NCBI RefSeq assembly: GCF_900143065.1
Contig: NZ_FRCX01000015.1
Coordinates: 1 to 64,000, forward strand
Origin: Duganella sacchari
Lineage (GTDB): Bacteria; Pseudomonadota; Gammaproteobacteria; Burkholderiales; Burkholderiaceae_D
Direction: 5' to 3'
Length of the DNA: 64,000 nucleotides
Below the pieces are notes generated by a model. That model was not told where the DNA came from. It searched no databases and saw nothing but the letters and a program-made list of their open reading frames with translations. Shown here piece by piece: positions 36,772-45,362 of the stretch (its first letter is position 1; each line of letters opens with the position of its first letter). Made by a program: the position numbers and the translations under genes.

Positions 36772-37476
36772 ATGAAGAAAATCTTGACGGTTGCGCTAGT
36801 CGGCTTAGCGTTTAGCAATGCCTCGCATGCAGCGATCTACAGCTTTGAATACACCGCGCGCGTCAGTAAAGTCGAAGAGGAAACCCGCCTCAACACCATG
36901 CGTACCTCGGTCAACTCCAGCAGCGTTGCAGGTGGCACCATCTCGGTAGGCGACAGGATCACCGGTGTCATCAGTTATGATTCCAACGCCCCCATCTCCA
37001 CGCGCCATGTCAACGGCTCCGCAGTATCTATTTCCTATGGCTACCTGGACAGCCTGGAGTTGAGCGTCAACTTTGCGGCTGCAGGCATTCATTTCGAACC
37101 AAACAGCTACAAATGGGGCTACACCTTCTACGGCCATACCAATCCCGCGCTGACCAACTCATTCAGCGCAGGCACTTACCGCTATAATTTTATTCCCGGC
37201 GGCAGCATGACGCAGGAAACAGCGTCATTCCAGTTTGGCGACAGCACTGGCACCAGGATTGGCGACGCCCTGCCTGGCGCAGAAGCGGCTGGATTCGACA
37301 GTAACTGGCTGCGCTATCAACTGCTCAACAACGGCAATGCGGAAGGGGTATATGTCACCGCCGACTTCACCGACATGAAATTTACTCAAGCCGTGCCTGA
37401 ACCGGAGTCCTACGCCATGCTGCTGGTCGGCTTGGCCGCGATCGGCTGGCGCCGCCGCAAGACAATCAACGCCTGA
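36772..37476 (+). CDS. PEP-CTERM sorting domain protein
   Basis: Exported protein of 234 residues. Residues 1-20 form a signal peptide (MKKILTVALVGLAFSNASHA). The C-terminus is a canonical PEP-CTERM tag: VPEPESYAMLLVGLAAIGWRRRK, i.e. the PEP motif, a hydrophobic segment and an Arg cluster, recognised by exosortase in biofilm-forming Gram-negatives. The middle is a beta-rich, Ser/Thr/Asn-rich region with GDRITGVISYDSN, as in many secreted matrix proteins. The exosortase gene is elsewhere. Confidence 0.88.
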   Translation: MKKILTVALVGLAFSNASHAAIYSFEYTARVSKVEEETRLNTMRTSVNSSSVAGGTISVGDRITGVISYDSNAPISTRHVNGSAVSISYGYLDSLELSVNFAAAGIHFEPNSYKWGYTFYGHTNPALTNSFSAGTYRYNFIPGGSMTQETASFQFGDSTGTRIGDALPGAEAAGFDSNWLRYQLLNNGNAEGVYVTADFTDMKFTQAVPEPESYAMLLVGLAAIGWRRRKTINA

Positions 37477-37536
37477 TCGTCACGACCGCCAGAACCGATT
37501 GTCACGGCCGGACACTCAGTGTTACGATTCGGCCAA

Positions 37537-37905
37537 ATGAAAATAATTCTCAATTCCATCGGAATTCTGGCGGTGATCCTGGGTGTGCTCGGCATCTTCC
37601 TGCCACTGCTGCCGACCACGCCATTTTTGCTGCTCGCCTCGGCGTGTTTCGCGCGCGCCTCGCCGCGCCTGCACAACTGGCTGCAAACCAACCACGTGTT
37701 CGGCAAATATCTGCGCGACTATGAAAACGGTCACGGCATTCCCTTGCGCGGCAAGATCTGGATCCTGATTTTTATGTGGGGTTCAATGAGCTATTCGATC
37801 TGGCGCACGGATCACTTGTGGGTGCGCCTGCTGATCGTGCTGACCGGCACCTGCGTGACGATCTACCTGACCCGCTTTGTGCCTACGATGCGCGTGAAGA
37901 AGTAA
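37537..37905 (+). CDS. YbaN family (DUF454) inner-membrane protein
   Basis: Small membrane protein (122 aa) with the family signature GVLGIFLPLLPTTPFLLLASACFARASPRLHNWL and the later FGKYLRDYENGHGIPLRGK. Three to four hydrophobic helices. Start ATG 37537 aligns with the usual MKxxxxxLG opening; a GTG at 37519 would add six residues. Function unknown in all organisms. Its last 23 bases overlap the 3' end of the YaiI-like gene on the other strand. Confidence 0.88.
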   Translation: MKIILNSIGILAVILGVLGIFLPLLPTTPFLLLASACFARASPRLHNWLQTNHVFGKYLRDYENGHGIPLRGKIWILIFMWGSMSYSIWRTDHLWVRLLIVLTGTCVTIYLTRFVPTMRVKK

Positions 37906-38350
37906 GCTTCTGTTTTGCCAGATGACGGTCCAGGCTGTTGGCAAAGTTCTGGCGGTCTGATTGGCTGAAAGCCGCCGGGCCGCCGGTATCCACACCGCTG
38001 CCACGCAGCTCGTCCATGAAGGCGCGCATGGTCAGCATCTGGGCGATATTATCGTTGGTGTAGAACTCGCCACGCGGATTGAGCGCAGAGCCGCCCTTCT
38101 TGAGCACATCTGACGCCAGCGGGATATCGCCAGTGATGACCAGGTCGCCCGGCGCCAGCAGCCGCACAATTTCCTGATCCGCCACATCCGCGCCGGACGG
38201 CACTTGCACTGAACGGATAAAGCGCGATGGCGGCACGCGCAGCAACTGGTTGGCGACCAGCGTGACCTGCATCTGCACACGGTCGGCGACGCGGTAGAGG
38301 ATTTCCTTGATGACGGCTGGACAGGCGTCTGCATCGACCCAGATCTGCAT
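37883..38350 (-). CDS. yaiI: YaiI/YqxD family (UPF0178) protein
   Basis: 155-residue member of the UPF0178 family, a PIN-like fold: MQIWVDADACPAVIKEILYRVA with acidic residues Asp6 and Asp8 at the start, DLVITGDIPLA and the Asn-rich YTNDNIAQML. Nuclease activity is suggested by the fold but unproven. The ATG shares one base with the ruvB stop (TGATG), so it is the last gene of the ruvC-ruvA-ruvB operon. Confidence 0.9.
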   Translation of the reverse strand: MQIWVDADACPAVIKEILYRVADRVQMQVTLVANQLLRVPPSRFIRSVQVPSGADVADQEIVRLLAPGDLVITGDIPLASDVLKKGGSALNPRGEFYTNDNIAQMLTMRAFMDELRGSGVDTGGPAAFSQSDRQNFANSLDRHLAKQKLTSSRAS

Positions 38351-39405
38351 CACATATCCCACAGTTCGCCGGTGGGATTGGTGCGCGGCGGATTGACGCC
38401 GAAGTGCTTGTACGCAGCGGCCGTGGCCACGCGGCCGCGCGGCGTGCGTTGCAGATAGCCTTGCTGGATCAGGTAGGGTTCCAGCACGTCCTCTATCGTA
38501 TCGGCTGCTTCGCCAATCGCTGCCGCCAGATTGCCGATGCCGACCGGACCGCCACCGAATTTGTACAGCACCGCTTCGAGCAGCTTGCGGTCCATGACGT
38601 CGAAGCCCACCGTGTCCACATCCAGCATCACCAGCGCAGCGTCGGCTACGGCCTTGGTGATCTCGCCATTGCTCTTCACCTCGGCGTAGTCGCGCACGCG
38701 GCGCAGCAGGCGATTGGCGATACGCGGCGTGCCACGCGCACGGCGGGCGATTTCGCGCGCGCCCTCTTCGTCCATGTGCGCCTTCAGCAGCGCGGCGCTG
38801 CGGATGACGATCTTGGTCAGCTCTTCGGTGGTATAGAACTCCAGGCGCGCGACGATGCCGAAACGGTCGCGCAGCGGATTGGTCAGCATGCCGGCGCGCG
38901 TGGTGGCGCCCACCAGCGTGAACGGCTGCAAGTCCAGCTTGACCGAACGCGCCGCCGGGCCTTCGCCGATCATGATGTCGATCTGGTAGTCTTCCAGCGC
39001 GGGATACAGGATTTCTTCCACCACGGGCGACAGCCGGTGGATCTCGTCAATGAACAGGACGTCGTTGGCTTCCAGATTGGTCAGGATCGCCGCCAGGTCG
39101 CCCGGACGCTCCAGCACCGGGCCGGACGTCTGGCGCATGTTCACGCCCATCTCACGCGCAATGATGTTGGCCAGCGTGGTTTTACCGAGGCCAGGCGGAC
39201 CGAACAGCAGCGTATGATCCAGCGCTTCCTTGCGCTTGCGTGCAGCAGAAATGAAGATCTCCAGCTGATCGCGGATCTTGGCCTGCCCGACATACTCATC
39301 GAGATGCTTGGGGCGCAGCGCGCGTTCGATCGCCTCTTCGTTGGGCGAGGAAGGGGCGGCGTCAATAATGCGCTGCTCGGTAAAAGTGTCGGTCTGAATG
39401 CTCAT
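38350..39405 (-). CDS. ruvB: Holliday junction branch-migration ATPase
   Basis: AAA+ motor of the RuvAB complex. Walker A GPPGLGKTTLANIIA, Walker B LFIDEIHRLSP, sensor 1 LVGATTRAGML and the arginine-finger region LRDRFG are seen. A C-terminal winged helix (LQRTPRGRVATAAAYKHFG) follows. 351 aa, as usual. ruvA is 29 bases upstream and the YaiI-like gene is coupled downstream. Confidence 0.97.
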   Translation of the reverse strand: MSIQTDTFTEQRIIDAAPSSPNEEAIERALRPKHLDEYVGQAKIRDQLEIFISAARKRKEALDHTLLFGPPGLGKTTLANIIAREMGVNMRQTSGPVLERPGDLAAILTNLEANDVLFIDEIHRLSPVVEEILYPALEDYQIDIMIGEGPAARSVKLDLQPFTLVGATTRAGMLTNPLRDRFGIVARLEFYTTEELTKIVIRSAALLKAHMDEEGAREIARRARGTPRIANRLLRRVRDYAEVKSNGEITKAVADAALVMLDVDTVGFDVMDRKLLEAVLYKFGGGPVGIGNLAAAIGEAADTIEDVLEPYLIQQGYLQRTPRGRVATAAAYKHFGVNPPRTNPTGELWDM

Positions 39406-39434
39406 GCCGCCATTTTACCCTGCCTGGCCCTGGA

Positions 39435-40013
39435 TTACCCTTTGGACAGGGCCTTGAGCGCCTGTTTGATGCCGTCCGAAACGCTGGCGCCGGCCGGGAC
39501 GGTTTTTAAGGCCAGCAAGGCTTCCTTGTCGGAGTAGCCCAGCGCCAGCAGCGCGTTGAGAATGTCGGATTGCGAATCCGGCGCGGCATGCACGCCGCCC
39601 GCGCCGATGTCCGCGCCCAGCTTGCCTTTGAGTTCCAGCAGCAGGCGTTCAGCCGTCTTCTTGCCGATGCCGGGAACCTTGACCAGGCGCCCCGCTTCCT
39701 GCAGCGTCACGGCCTGCGCCAGGTCGGCAATCGACATGCCCGACAAGATCGACAACGCGGTACGGGCGCCAACCCCGGTAATCTTGATCAGCTGACGGAA
39801 CACAGCGCGTTCTTCGGCATGGCCAAAGCCGAACAGCAGATGCGCGTCTTCACGGATGGCCTGGTGCGTGAATAGCACCACCTTCTCGCCCACGCCGGGC
39901 AGGTTGTAGAAGGTGCTCATGGAAACATCGACTTCGTAGCCGACGCCGCCCACATCGACCAGCAGTTGAGGAGGATTTTTTTCCAGCAGAATGCCGGAGA
40001 GACGTCCGATCAT
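39435..40013 (-). CDS. ruvA: Holliday junction DNA-binding protein
   Basis: 192-residue junction-binding subunit: OB-fold start MIGRLSGILLEKNPPQLLVDV, two helix-hairpin-helix motifs (KITGVGARTALSILS and VPGIGKKTAERLLLELK) and a C-terminal three-helix domain (ILNALLALGYSDKEALLAL) that contacts RuvB. Lies 16 bases downstream of ruvC. Confidence 0.97.
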   Translation of the reverse strand: MIGRLSGILLEKNPPQLLVDVGGVGYEVDVSMSTFYNLPGVGEKVVLFTHQAIREDAHLLFGFGHAEERAVFRQLIKITGVGARTALSILSGMSIADLAQAVTLQEAGRLVKVPGIGKKTAERLLLELKGKLGADIGAGGVHAAPDSQSDILNALLALGYSDKEALLALKTVPAGASVSDGIKQALKALSKG

Positions 40014-40029
40014 GTTTTACCTTTAAATG

Positions 40030-40581
40030 TTAGCCAACCAGCCGGCCACGGCGCAGACGCAAGCCGGCCAGTGGGCCGTTGGCCATGGCATTGGTGCCGC
40101 CGGCAATCAGCGTCAGTGTTTCGCGGCTGTGGGCGTGGCAGATGGCGATGCCAAGTGCGTCGGCCGCGTCCGTGCCCGGCATGCCCGGCATCGACAGCAA
40201 ACGAACCACCATTTCCTGCATCTGCGCTTTCACCGCACGGCCCGTGCCGACGATGGCTTTTTTGATTTGGGTGGGCGAATACTCGGCCACGCTCAGGTCG
40301 GCCGACACCAGCGCGCAGATCGCCGCGCCGCGCGCCTGGCCCAGCAGCAGCGTCGATTGCGGATTGACGTTGACGAACACTTGTTCGATGGCCGCGCAGT
40401 CCGGGCCGTAGGTGCGCGCGACTTCGCCCACGCCGTCCAGTATCACCTTGAGCCGTGTCGGCAGGTCGCCCTCGCCGCTCTTGATGGTGCCGGAGGCGAT
40501 GTAGCGCAGCTTGCTACCGTGCTTTTGTATGACGCCAAAGCCGGTGGTGCGCAAGCCGGGGTCGATGCCGAGAATAATCAT
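40030..40581 (-). CDS. ruvC: Holliday junction resolvase
   Basis: 183-residue RNase H-fold endonuclease. First acidic residue in ILGIDPGLRTTGFG (Asp7); later AAIEQVFVN (Glu) and the C-terminal DAADALGIAICHA (two Asp) complete the four-acid site. First gene of ruvC-A-B-yaiI. No ribosome site precedes the ATG, and a promoter lies so close that the mRNA may be leaderless (40588-40616). Confidence 0.97.
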   Translation of the reverse strand: MIILGIDPGLRTTGFGVIQKHGSKLRYIASGTIKSGEGDLPTRLKVILDGVGEVARTYGPDCAAIEQVFVNVNPQSTLLLGQARGAAICALVSADLSVAEYSPTQIKKAIVGTGRAVKAQMQEMVVRLLSMPGMPGTDAADALGIAICHAHSRETLTLIAGGTNAMANGPLAGLRLRRGRLVG

Positions 40582-40587
40582 TCAACG

Positions 40588-40616
40588 ATTGTATGCAGTA
40601 AAGAAAAAGCCCGCAA
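40588..40616 (-). promoter_or_regulatory. ruvC promoter overlapping the purH terminator
   Basis: Minus strand TTGCGG (40611-40616), 17 bases, TACAAT (40588-40593). The -35 hexamer is part of the terminator stem. Predicted transcription start falls at about 40581, at the ruvC ATG. Confidence 0.55.
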
Positions 40617-40629
40617 GCTTGCGGGCTTT
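40606..40629 (-). terminator. Rho-independent terminator of purH
   Basis: A perfect 24-bp palindrome AAAGCCCGCAAG/CTTGCGGGCTTT followed on the minus strand by TTTTTC. It lies 23 bases after the purH stop. Confidence 0.88.
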
Positions 40630-40651
40630 CTATTGGGCTAAACGGCGGGGA

Positions 40652-42238
40652 TTAGTGGCGGAAGTGGCGGGTACCGGTGTACACCATGACCACGCCGCGC
40701 TCGTCCGCTGCGTCGATGACTTCCTGGTCGCGCATCGAACCGCCCGGGTGGATCACGCAGGTCGCGCCCGCATCCACCACCACGTCCAGACCGTCGCGGA
40801 ACGGGAAGAAGGCATCCGACGCCACCACCGAGTTCGCCAGCGACAGCCCGGCATTTTGCGCCTTGATCGACGCGATACGGGCCGAGTCGATACGGCTCAT
40901 CTGGCCAGCGCCCACGCCCAGAGTCATGTTGTTACCGCAGAAGACGATGGCGTTCGACTTGACGTATTTCGCCACGCGCCAGGCGAACATCATGTCCTGC
41001 AGTTCCTGCTGGGTCGGTTGTTTTTTGCTCACCACGCGGACGTCGGCCAGCATGACATTCTTGGCATCGGCCGACTGCACCAGCAGGCCGCCGCCCACGC
41101 GCTTGAAGTCCATCGCGTTGACGCCATCGCCGAGCGGGATTTCCAGCAGGCGCACGTTCTGCTTGGCCGACAGGATCTGCTTGGCTTCGGCCGTGAACGA
41201 CGGCGCGATCAGCACTTCCACGAACAGCTTGGCCAGCTCGGTGGCCGCCGCCGCATCCACTTCCACGTTGAAGGCGATGATGCCGCCGAACGCCGAGGTC
41301 GGATCGGTTTGCAGCGCGCGCTTGTAGGCGTCGGCAGCGTTGGCGCCGAGTGCCACGCCGCATGGGTTAGCGTGCTTGACGATCACGCAGGCAGCCGACT
41401 GGTCGAAGCCGCCCATGCTCTTCACGCATTCCCACGCCGCATCGGCGTCAGCGATGTTGTTGAACGACAGTTCCTTGCCCTGCAGCTGCTTGTAGTTGGC
41501 CAGCGCGCCAGGCGTGGTCGCCACGTCGCGGTAGAACGCGGCCGACTGGTGCGGGTTTTCGCCGTAGCGCATGTCCTGCACTTTTTCAAATGCCACGTTC
41601 AGCTTGGCTGGATAGGCGCTGCGGCTGCCGTGGGCGCGCGTGGCGTCCAGGCTGGTCAGGTAGTTGGCGATGGCGCCGTCGTACTGCGCGGTGTGCGAGT
41701 AGACCTTGGTGGCCAGCATGAAGCGGGTGTCGTAGCTGACATAGCCTGGGGCGTTGTCGGTGGTCTTCATTTCCGCCAGCACCACGCCGTAGTCGGCCGG
41801 GTCGCAGATCACCACCACGTCCTTGTGGTTCTTGGCCGCGGAACGCAGCATGGCCGGGCCGCCGATGTCGATGTTTTCGATGGCGTCGTCCAGCGTGCAG
41901 GTGTCTTTGGCCACTGTGGCCTGGAAGGGATACAAATTGACCACCACCATGTCGATGGTCGGAATGCTGTGCTCTTCCAGCTTAGCCACATGCTCAGGGA
42001 AGTCGCGGCGGGCCAGGATGCCGCCGTGGACTTTCGGATGCAGCGTTTTCACGCGGCCATCCAGCATCTCCGGGAAGCCGGTGTAATCGGCAACTTCGGT
42101 GACCGGCACGCCGTTGTCGGCCAGCAGTTTGGCGGTGCCGCCAGTCGACAGGATATTGACGCCCATGGCGGACAGCGCGCGCGCGAAGTCCAGCACACCG
42201 GTTTTGTCGGATACGGAGATGAGAGCTTGTTTAATCAT
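40652..42238 (-). CDS. purH: Bifunctional AICAR transformylase / IMP cyclohydrolase
   Basis: Catalyses the last two steps of IMP synthesis. The N-terminal cyclohydrolase domain (about 1-195) has SVSDKTGVLDFARAL and GRVKTLHPKVHGGIL; the C-terminal transformylase domain has the catalytic KHANPCG and the SAFGGIIAFN segment, and ends DERGVVMVYTGTRHFRH. 528 aa is normal. fis lies 95 bases upstream on the same strand, and a strong terminator follows. Confidence 0.97.
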   Translation of the reverse strand: MIKQALISVSDKTGVLDFARALSAMGVNILSTGGTAKLLADNGVPVTEVADYTGFPEMLDGRVKTLHPKVHGGILARRDFPEHVAKLEEHSIPTIDMVVVNLYPFQATVAKDTCTLDDAIENIDIGGPAMLRSAAKNHKDVVVICDPADYGVVLAEMKTTDNAPGYVSYDTRFMLATKVYSHTAQYDGAIANYLTSLDATRAHGSRSAYPAKLNVAFEKVQDMRYGENPHQSAAFYRDVATTPGALANYKQLQGKELSFNNIADADAAWECVKSMGGFDQSAACVIVKHANPCGVALGANAADAYKRALQTDPTSAFGGIIAFNVEVDAAAATELAKLFVEVLIAPSFTAEAKQILSAKQNVRLLEIPLGDGVNAMDFKRVGGGLLVQSADAKNVMLADVRVVSKKQPTQQELQDMMFAWRVAKYVKSNAIVFCGNNMTLGVGAGQMSRIDSARIASIKAQNAGLSLANSVVASDAFFPFRDGLDVVVDAGATCVIHPGGSMRDQEVIDAADERGVVMVYTGTRHFRH

Positions 42239-42333
42239 GGCGATGAATGACTAGATGGAGGTGGTTAAATAATTCGGGCGGTCCGGCATTGCGGCCGTCC
42301 CCAGCCACTTCATGCCGGATAGATCGGGCGCTA

Positions 42334-42567
42334 TTACAGCAGGCCGTGCTCTTGTAATTTCTTGCGCAGGGTATTGCGGTTGATGCCCAGCATCTGCGCC
42401 GCGTGCGACTGGTTGCCGTCGGCGCGGGTCATGACCACTTCCAGTATCGGTTTCTCAACGGTCAGCACAACCATGTCATAGATGTTCGAGGCCTGTTGCT
42501 CGCCCAGGTCGGCGAAGTATTCTTCGAGACTTTTCTGGACTACTTCCTGGATACTTTCTTTGCTCAT
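42334..42567 (-). CDS. fis: Fis family nucleoid DNA-binding protein
   Basis: 77-residue Fis-type protein, the short betaproteobacterial form (E. coli Fis is 98). The C-terminal HTH is VVMTRADGNQSHAAQMLGINRNTLRKKLQEHGLL. The N-terminal beta-hairpin of enteric Fis is reduced, which matters for Hin/Gin-type invertase activation. It follows dusB by 104 bases, as in E. coli, where dusB-fis is an operon. Confidence 0.95.
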   Translation of the reverse strand: MSKESIQEVVQKSLEEYFADLGEQQASNIYDMVVLTVEKPILEVVMTRADGNQSHAAQMLGINRNTLRKKLQEHGLL

Positions 42568-42671
42568 TTTCTTATCGTTCGGCTAATTAATCTGTTGACG
42601 CTGGCAAATCATTCCATTGGAAACGTTTGCCCTTCTGATGATATGACTTTTTTAGTAATTATTTCGACCGC

Positions 42672-43694
42672 TTATGCAGCCTGCAAATCTTCAGCGAGGC
42701 GGTATTGTAACCGCTCGCCGTACCGCCACTGCGATTCGAAGAATTGGTCTACAGCAAGTAGTTGTTCTTCGACGGACTCCAGCAGGTTCATTTTCTGCCG
42801 GAACGCCTCACCGCCTTCGAGTTCGCGCACATACCAGCCGATATGCTTGCGGGCAGTGCGTACGCCCAGGTAATCGCCATAAAACGCGTGGTGGGCGCGC
42901 AGGTGCTCATCCATGAGCGCGCGCACTTCGTCCACGTAGGGCGCCGGCAAATGCTTGCCGGTGCGCAGGTAATGGTCGATCTCGCGGAAAATCCATGGCC
43001 GGCCTTGCGCGGCACGGCCCACCATGACCGCATCGGCGCCCGTGTAATCCAGCACAAAGCGGGCTTTCTCGGGCGTGGTGATGTCGCCATTGGCCACCAC
43101 CGGGATGGACACCGATTGCTTCACGGCGGCAATGGTGTCGTACTCGGCGTCACCCTTGTAACCGTCAGCGCGGGTGCGGCCATGCAAGGTCAGCATGGCG
43201 ATACCGGCGTCTTCGGCGATCCGCGCGATCTTCAGCGCATTCTTGTTCTCACGGTCCCAGCCGGTGCGGAATTTCAGCGTGACGGGCACATCCACTGCGC
43301 CCACCACCGCATCGACGATGCGCTTGACCAGTTCTTCGTCCTGCAGCAGGGCCGAACCGCACCAGGCGTTGCACACCTTTTTGACGGGACAGCCCATGTT
43401 GATGTCGATGATCTGGGCGCCGCGCTCGACGTTGAAACGGGCGCAATCGGCCAGGTCTTTCGGGTCGGCGCCGGCGATCTGCACGGCCTTCGGCTCCATC
43501 TCGCCCGTATGATCGGTACGGCGCGAACTCTTTTCCGTGGCCCACAAACGCGGGTTGGAGGCTGCCATTTCGGAAACTGCATACCCTGCGCCCAGCTCTT
43601 TGCACAACTGGCGGAAAGGACGATCCGTGACCCCGGCCATCGGGGCGACGAAAACGTTGTTACGCAGTAAATGAGGGCCGATTTGCACTGGCAA
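42672..43694 (-). CDS. dusB: tRNA-dihydrouridine synthase B
   Basis: FMN-dependent TIM-barrel enzyme reducing uridines in the tRNA D-loop. Landmarks: NNVFVAPMAGVTDRPFR, DINMGCPVKKVCNAWCGSALLQ (the catalytic Cys region), LTLHGRTRADGY and PVVANGDITTPEKA. 340 aa. The dusB-fis order and the sequence type support DusB rather than DusA or DusC. Confidence 0.94.
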   Translation of the reverse strand: MPVQIGPHLLRNNVFVAPMAGVTDRPFRQLCKELGAGYAVSEMAASNPRLWATEKSSRRTDHTGEMEPKAVQIAGADPKDLADCARFNVERGAQIIDINMGCPVKKVCNAWCGSALLQDEELVKRIVDAVVGAVDVPVTLKFRTGWDRENKNALKIARIAEDAGIAMLTLHGRTRADGYKGDAEYDTIAAVKQSVSIPVVANGDITTPEKARFVLDYTGADAVMVGRAAQGRPWIFREIDHYLRTGKHLPAPYVDEVRALMDEHLRAHHAFYGDYLGVRTARKHIGWYVRELEGGEAFRQKMNLLESVEEQLLAVDQFFESQWRYGERLQYRLAEDLQAA

Positions 43695-43772
43695 TACCTG
43701 AATGGGGTGAGAAGGAACCTTCTATTTTAACCGAAGCCCTGCTCAAATAATAAGCACTATTTTTTATGAAAT

Positions 43773-43794
43773 CGGCAAATGTGCAGGTTTGCCG
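43773..43794 (-). terminator. Weak hairpin downstream of the phosphatase gene
   Basis: CGGCAAA (43773-43779), 8-base loop, TTTGCCG (43788-43794), in the 142-base gap between the histidine phosphatase gene and dusB. On the minus strand it is followed by ATTTCATAAAAAAT, a poor T-tract, so it is a weak terminator or a leader hairpin of dusB. A 6-bp palindrome AGAAGG-AA-CCTTCT lies nearer to the dusB start. Confidence 0.4.
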
Positions 43795-43836
43795 TTATGA
43801 GACGATGTTTCCATGCATAAATTTTAAGCACGGTCG

Positions 43837-44484
43837 TTAGATGACGTCATCCATGGAAACATGGAGGTGATCGACCTCGCCCCAGCTGTCCAGCAGCAGT
43901 TTTCCGGCGCCCGCGGTAAAACGGTTGACGCTGGCGTTTTTGACCTGGAAGTCGCGCGGACTGTCCAGCTGGATACCGCGGGCGGCACGGTAGGCGCATT
44001 CGAGCACACCGCCGTGGGCAACCACCGCCACGGTCTGGCCAGTGTGGCGTTCGGCCACTGCCTGCAGGGCGGCGATGGTGCGGTCGTAGAACTGGTGGAA
44101 ACTTTCCGCCTTGCGCTCGCCGGCCGGCATCACGGCCTCGATATCGCGCGCCTGCCATTTGGCGAAATCGTCCGGGTACTGGTGCTGAATATCCTGGTAC
44201 AGCATGCCTTCAAACACGCCATAAGCGCGCTCGCGCAGCTGGGCGTCGGTATGCAGTTGCAGATGCGGATGATGGCCGGCCACCGCTTGCGCGGTCTGCA
44301 TGGCACGTTGCAGGTCGCTGGCAATGATGGCGTCCAGCTTTTCCCCGGCCAGCGCGCGCGCCAGTGCAGCAGCCTGGCGCTCGCCCTCCTCGTTGAGCGG
44401 GATATCGATGTGGCCCTGCAGGCGGCGCACGGCGTTCCAGGCCGTCTCGCCGTGGCGGATCAGCAAAATAGTGGTGGCGTTCAT
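43837..44484 (-). CDS. Histidine phosphatase family protein (phosphoglycerate mutase-like)
   Basis: 215-residue phosphatase of the branch-1 histidine phosphatase superfamily. The phosphoacceptor motif LIRHGETAWN is at residues 7-16, the second Arg pair in ASDLQRAMQTA, and the distal catalytic His in VAVVAHGGVLECA. The size and sequence fit GpmB/CobC-like phosphatases, not the cofactor-dependent glycolytic mutase (about 250 aa). It is one base after the YbhB-like gene, within the leftward tyrS-dtd cluster. Confidence 0.88.
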   Translation of the reverse strand: MNATTILLIRHGETAWNAVRRLQGHIDIPLNEEGERQAAALARALAGEKLDAIIASDLQRAMQTAQAVAGHHPHLQLHTDAQLRERAYGVFEGMLYQDIQHQYPDDFAKWQARDIEAVMPAGERKAESFHQFYDRTIAALQAVAERHTGQTVAVVAHGGVLECAYRAARGIQLDSPRDFQVKNASVNRFTAGAGKLLLDSWGEVDHLHVSMDDVI

Positions 44485-44485
44485 A

Positions 44486-44914
44486 TCAAGTTCTTGTGTA
44501 AGTGCCGATCAGCTGCGCTTCGTCGACGATATGGCCGTATATGGCCTTTAAAACGTCGGCGCCGGTGAACTGCGCCGGCAACGCGAGGCGCGCGACATCC
44601 AGCGCATAGAGGCGAAAAATGTAATGGCGCGTCTGCTGCAGCGGCGGCAAGGGAGCATGATACCCGACCTGACCAAAATCGTTTTGCCCCTGCCTCAGCG
44701 GCAAGCTTGCCGCCTCGTTAAGGCAGGTCATGGACGGCGGGATATCCACCACGCTCCAGTGAAAGATGTCAGCGCCGCCAGGCGGCGCATCGGCATCCAT
44801 GCACAGCAGTGCCAGCGAACTCACGCCCGACGGCACGCCGCTCCAGCGCAGTTGCGGACTGTGGATCGCCGGCATGGCGCTGCGGTCGCGGAAACTGTCG
44901 CTGGCGAGCTGCAT
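44486..44914 (-). CDS. YbhB/YbcL family Raf kinase inhibitor-like protein
   Basis: 142-residue PEBP-fold protein. It has SPQLRWSGVPSGVSSLALLCMDADAPPGG (phosphate/ligand pocket with the DPDAP-type motif as DADAP), FHWSVVDIP and HYIFRLYALD. Slightly shorter than the 158-residue E. coli YbhB at both ends. Biochemical role unknown. No signal peptide. Separated from dtd and from the phosphatase gene by single bases, so tightly co-transcribed. Confidence 0.88.
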   Translation of the reverse strand: MQLASDSFRDRSAMPAIHSPQLRWSGVPSGVSSLALLCMDADAPPGGADIFHWSVVDIPPSMTCLNEAASLPLRQGQNDFGQVGYHAPLPPLQQTRHYIFRLYALDVARLALPAQFTGADVLKAIYGHIVDEAQLIGTYTRT

Positions 44915-44915
44915 C

Positions 44916-45362
44916 TTATTTAGCGTTGGTTTGCAGCCAGAAGGTGACGGGACCGTCGTTGGTCAGCGAGACTTTCATGTCGGCGCCGAACTGGCCGGTC
45001 TGCACCGTCGGATGCCTGAGGCGCGCCTGCTCAACAAAATAGTTAAACAGGCGCAGACCATCGGCCGGCGCGGCGGCCGGCGTGAACGACGGCCGCGTGC
45101 CGGACTTGGTGTCGGCCGCCAGCGTGAATTGGGGCACCAGCAGCAGGCCGCCATTGGTGTCCGTCACGCTGCGGTTCATCTTGCCCGCCTCGTCGGCGAA
45201 CACGCGGTAGCCAAGCAGCTTGGTCAGCAGCGCATCGGCGTCCTTTTCTGTGTCGTTGCGTTCGGCGCAGACCAGCACCATGAGGCCGGCATCGATGGCG
45301 CCTATCGTGGCGCCATCAACCACCACACTGGCGCTGCTGACGCGTTGCAGCAGGCCGATCAT
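44916..45362 (-). CDS. dtd: D-aminoacyl-tRNA deacylase
   Basis: Removes D-amino acids (and glycine) mischarged on tRNA. 148 aa with the family motifs VPQFTLAADT (a Pro replaces the common Ser in the SQFTL motif, as seen in relatives), SGTRPSF and the cross-subunit Gly-cisPro motif in NDGPVTFW. The ATG overlaps the tyrS stop by four bases (ATGA). The pairing with tyrS makes sense because D-Tyr-tRNA is a main substrate. Confidence 0.96.
   Translation of the reverse strand: MIGLLQRVSSASVVVDGATIGAIDAGLMVLVCAERNDTEKDADALLTKLLGYRVFADEAGKMNRSVTDTNGGLLLVPQFTLAADTKSGTRPSFTPAAAPADGLRLFNYFVEQARLRHPTVQTGQFGADMKVSLTNDGPVTFWLQTNAK

Noticed and set aside
40511..42250. 579-codon plus-strand frame opposite purH
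   Set aside because: Antisense to purH, low-complexity Gly/Val/His composition, no plausible start.
43695..43836. tRNA or small RNA gene in the gap between dusB and the phosphatase gene
   Set aside because: No cloverleaf or T-loop GGTTCRA box; only a weak hairpin is visible.
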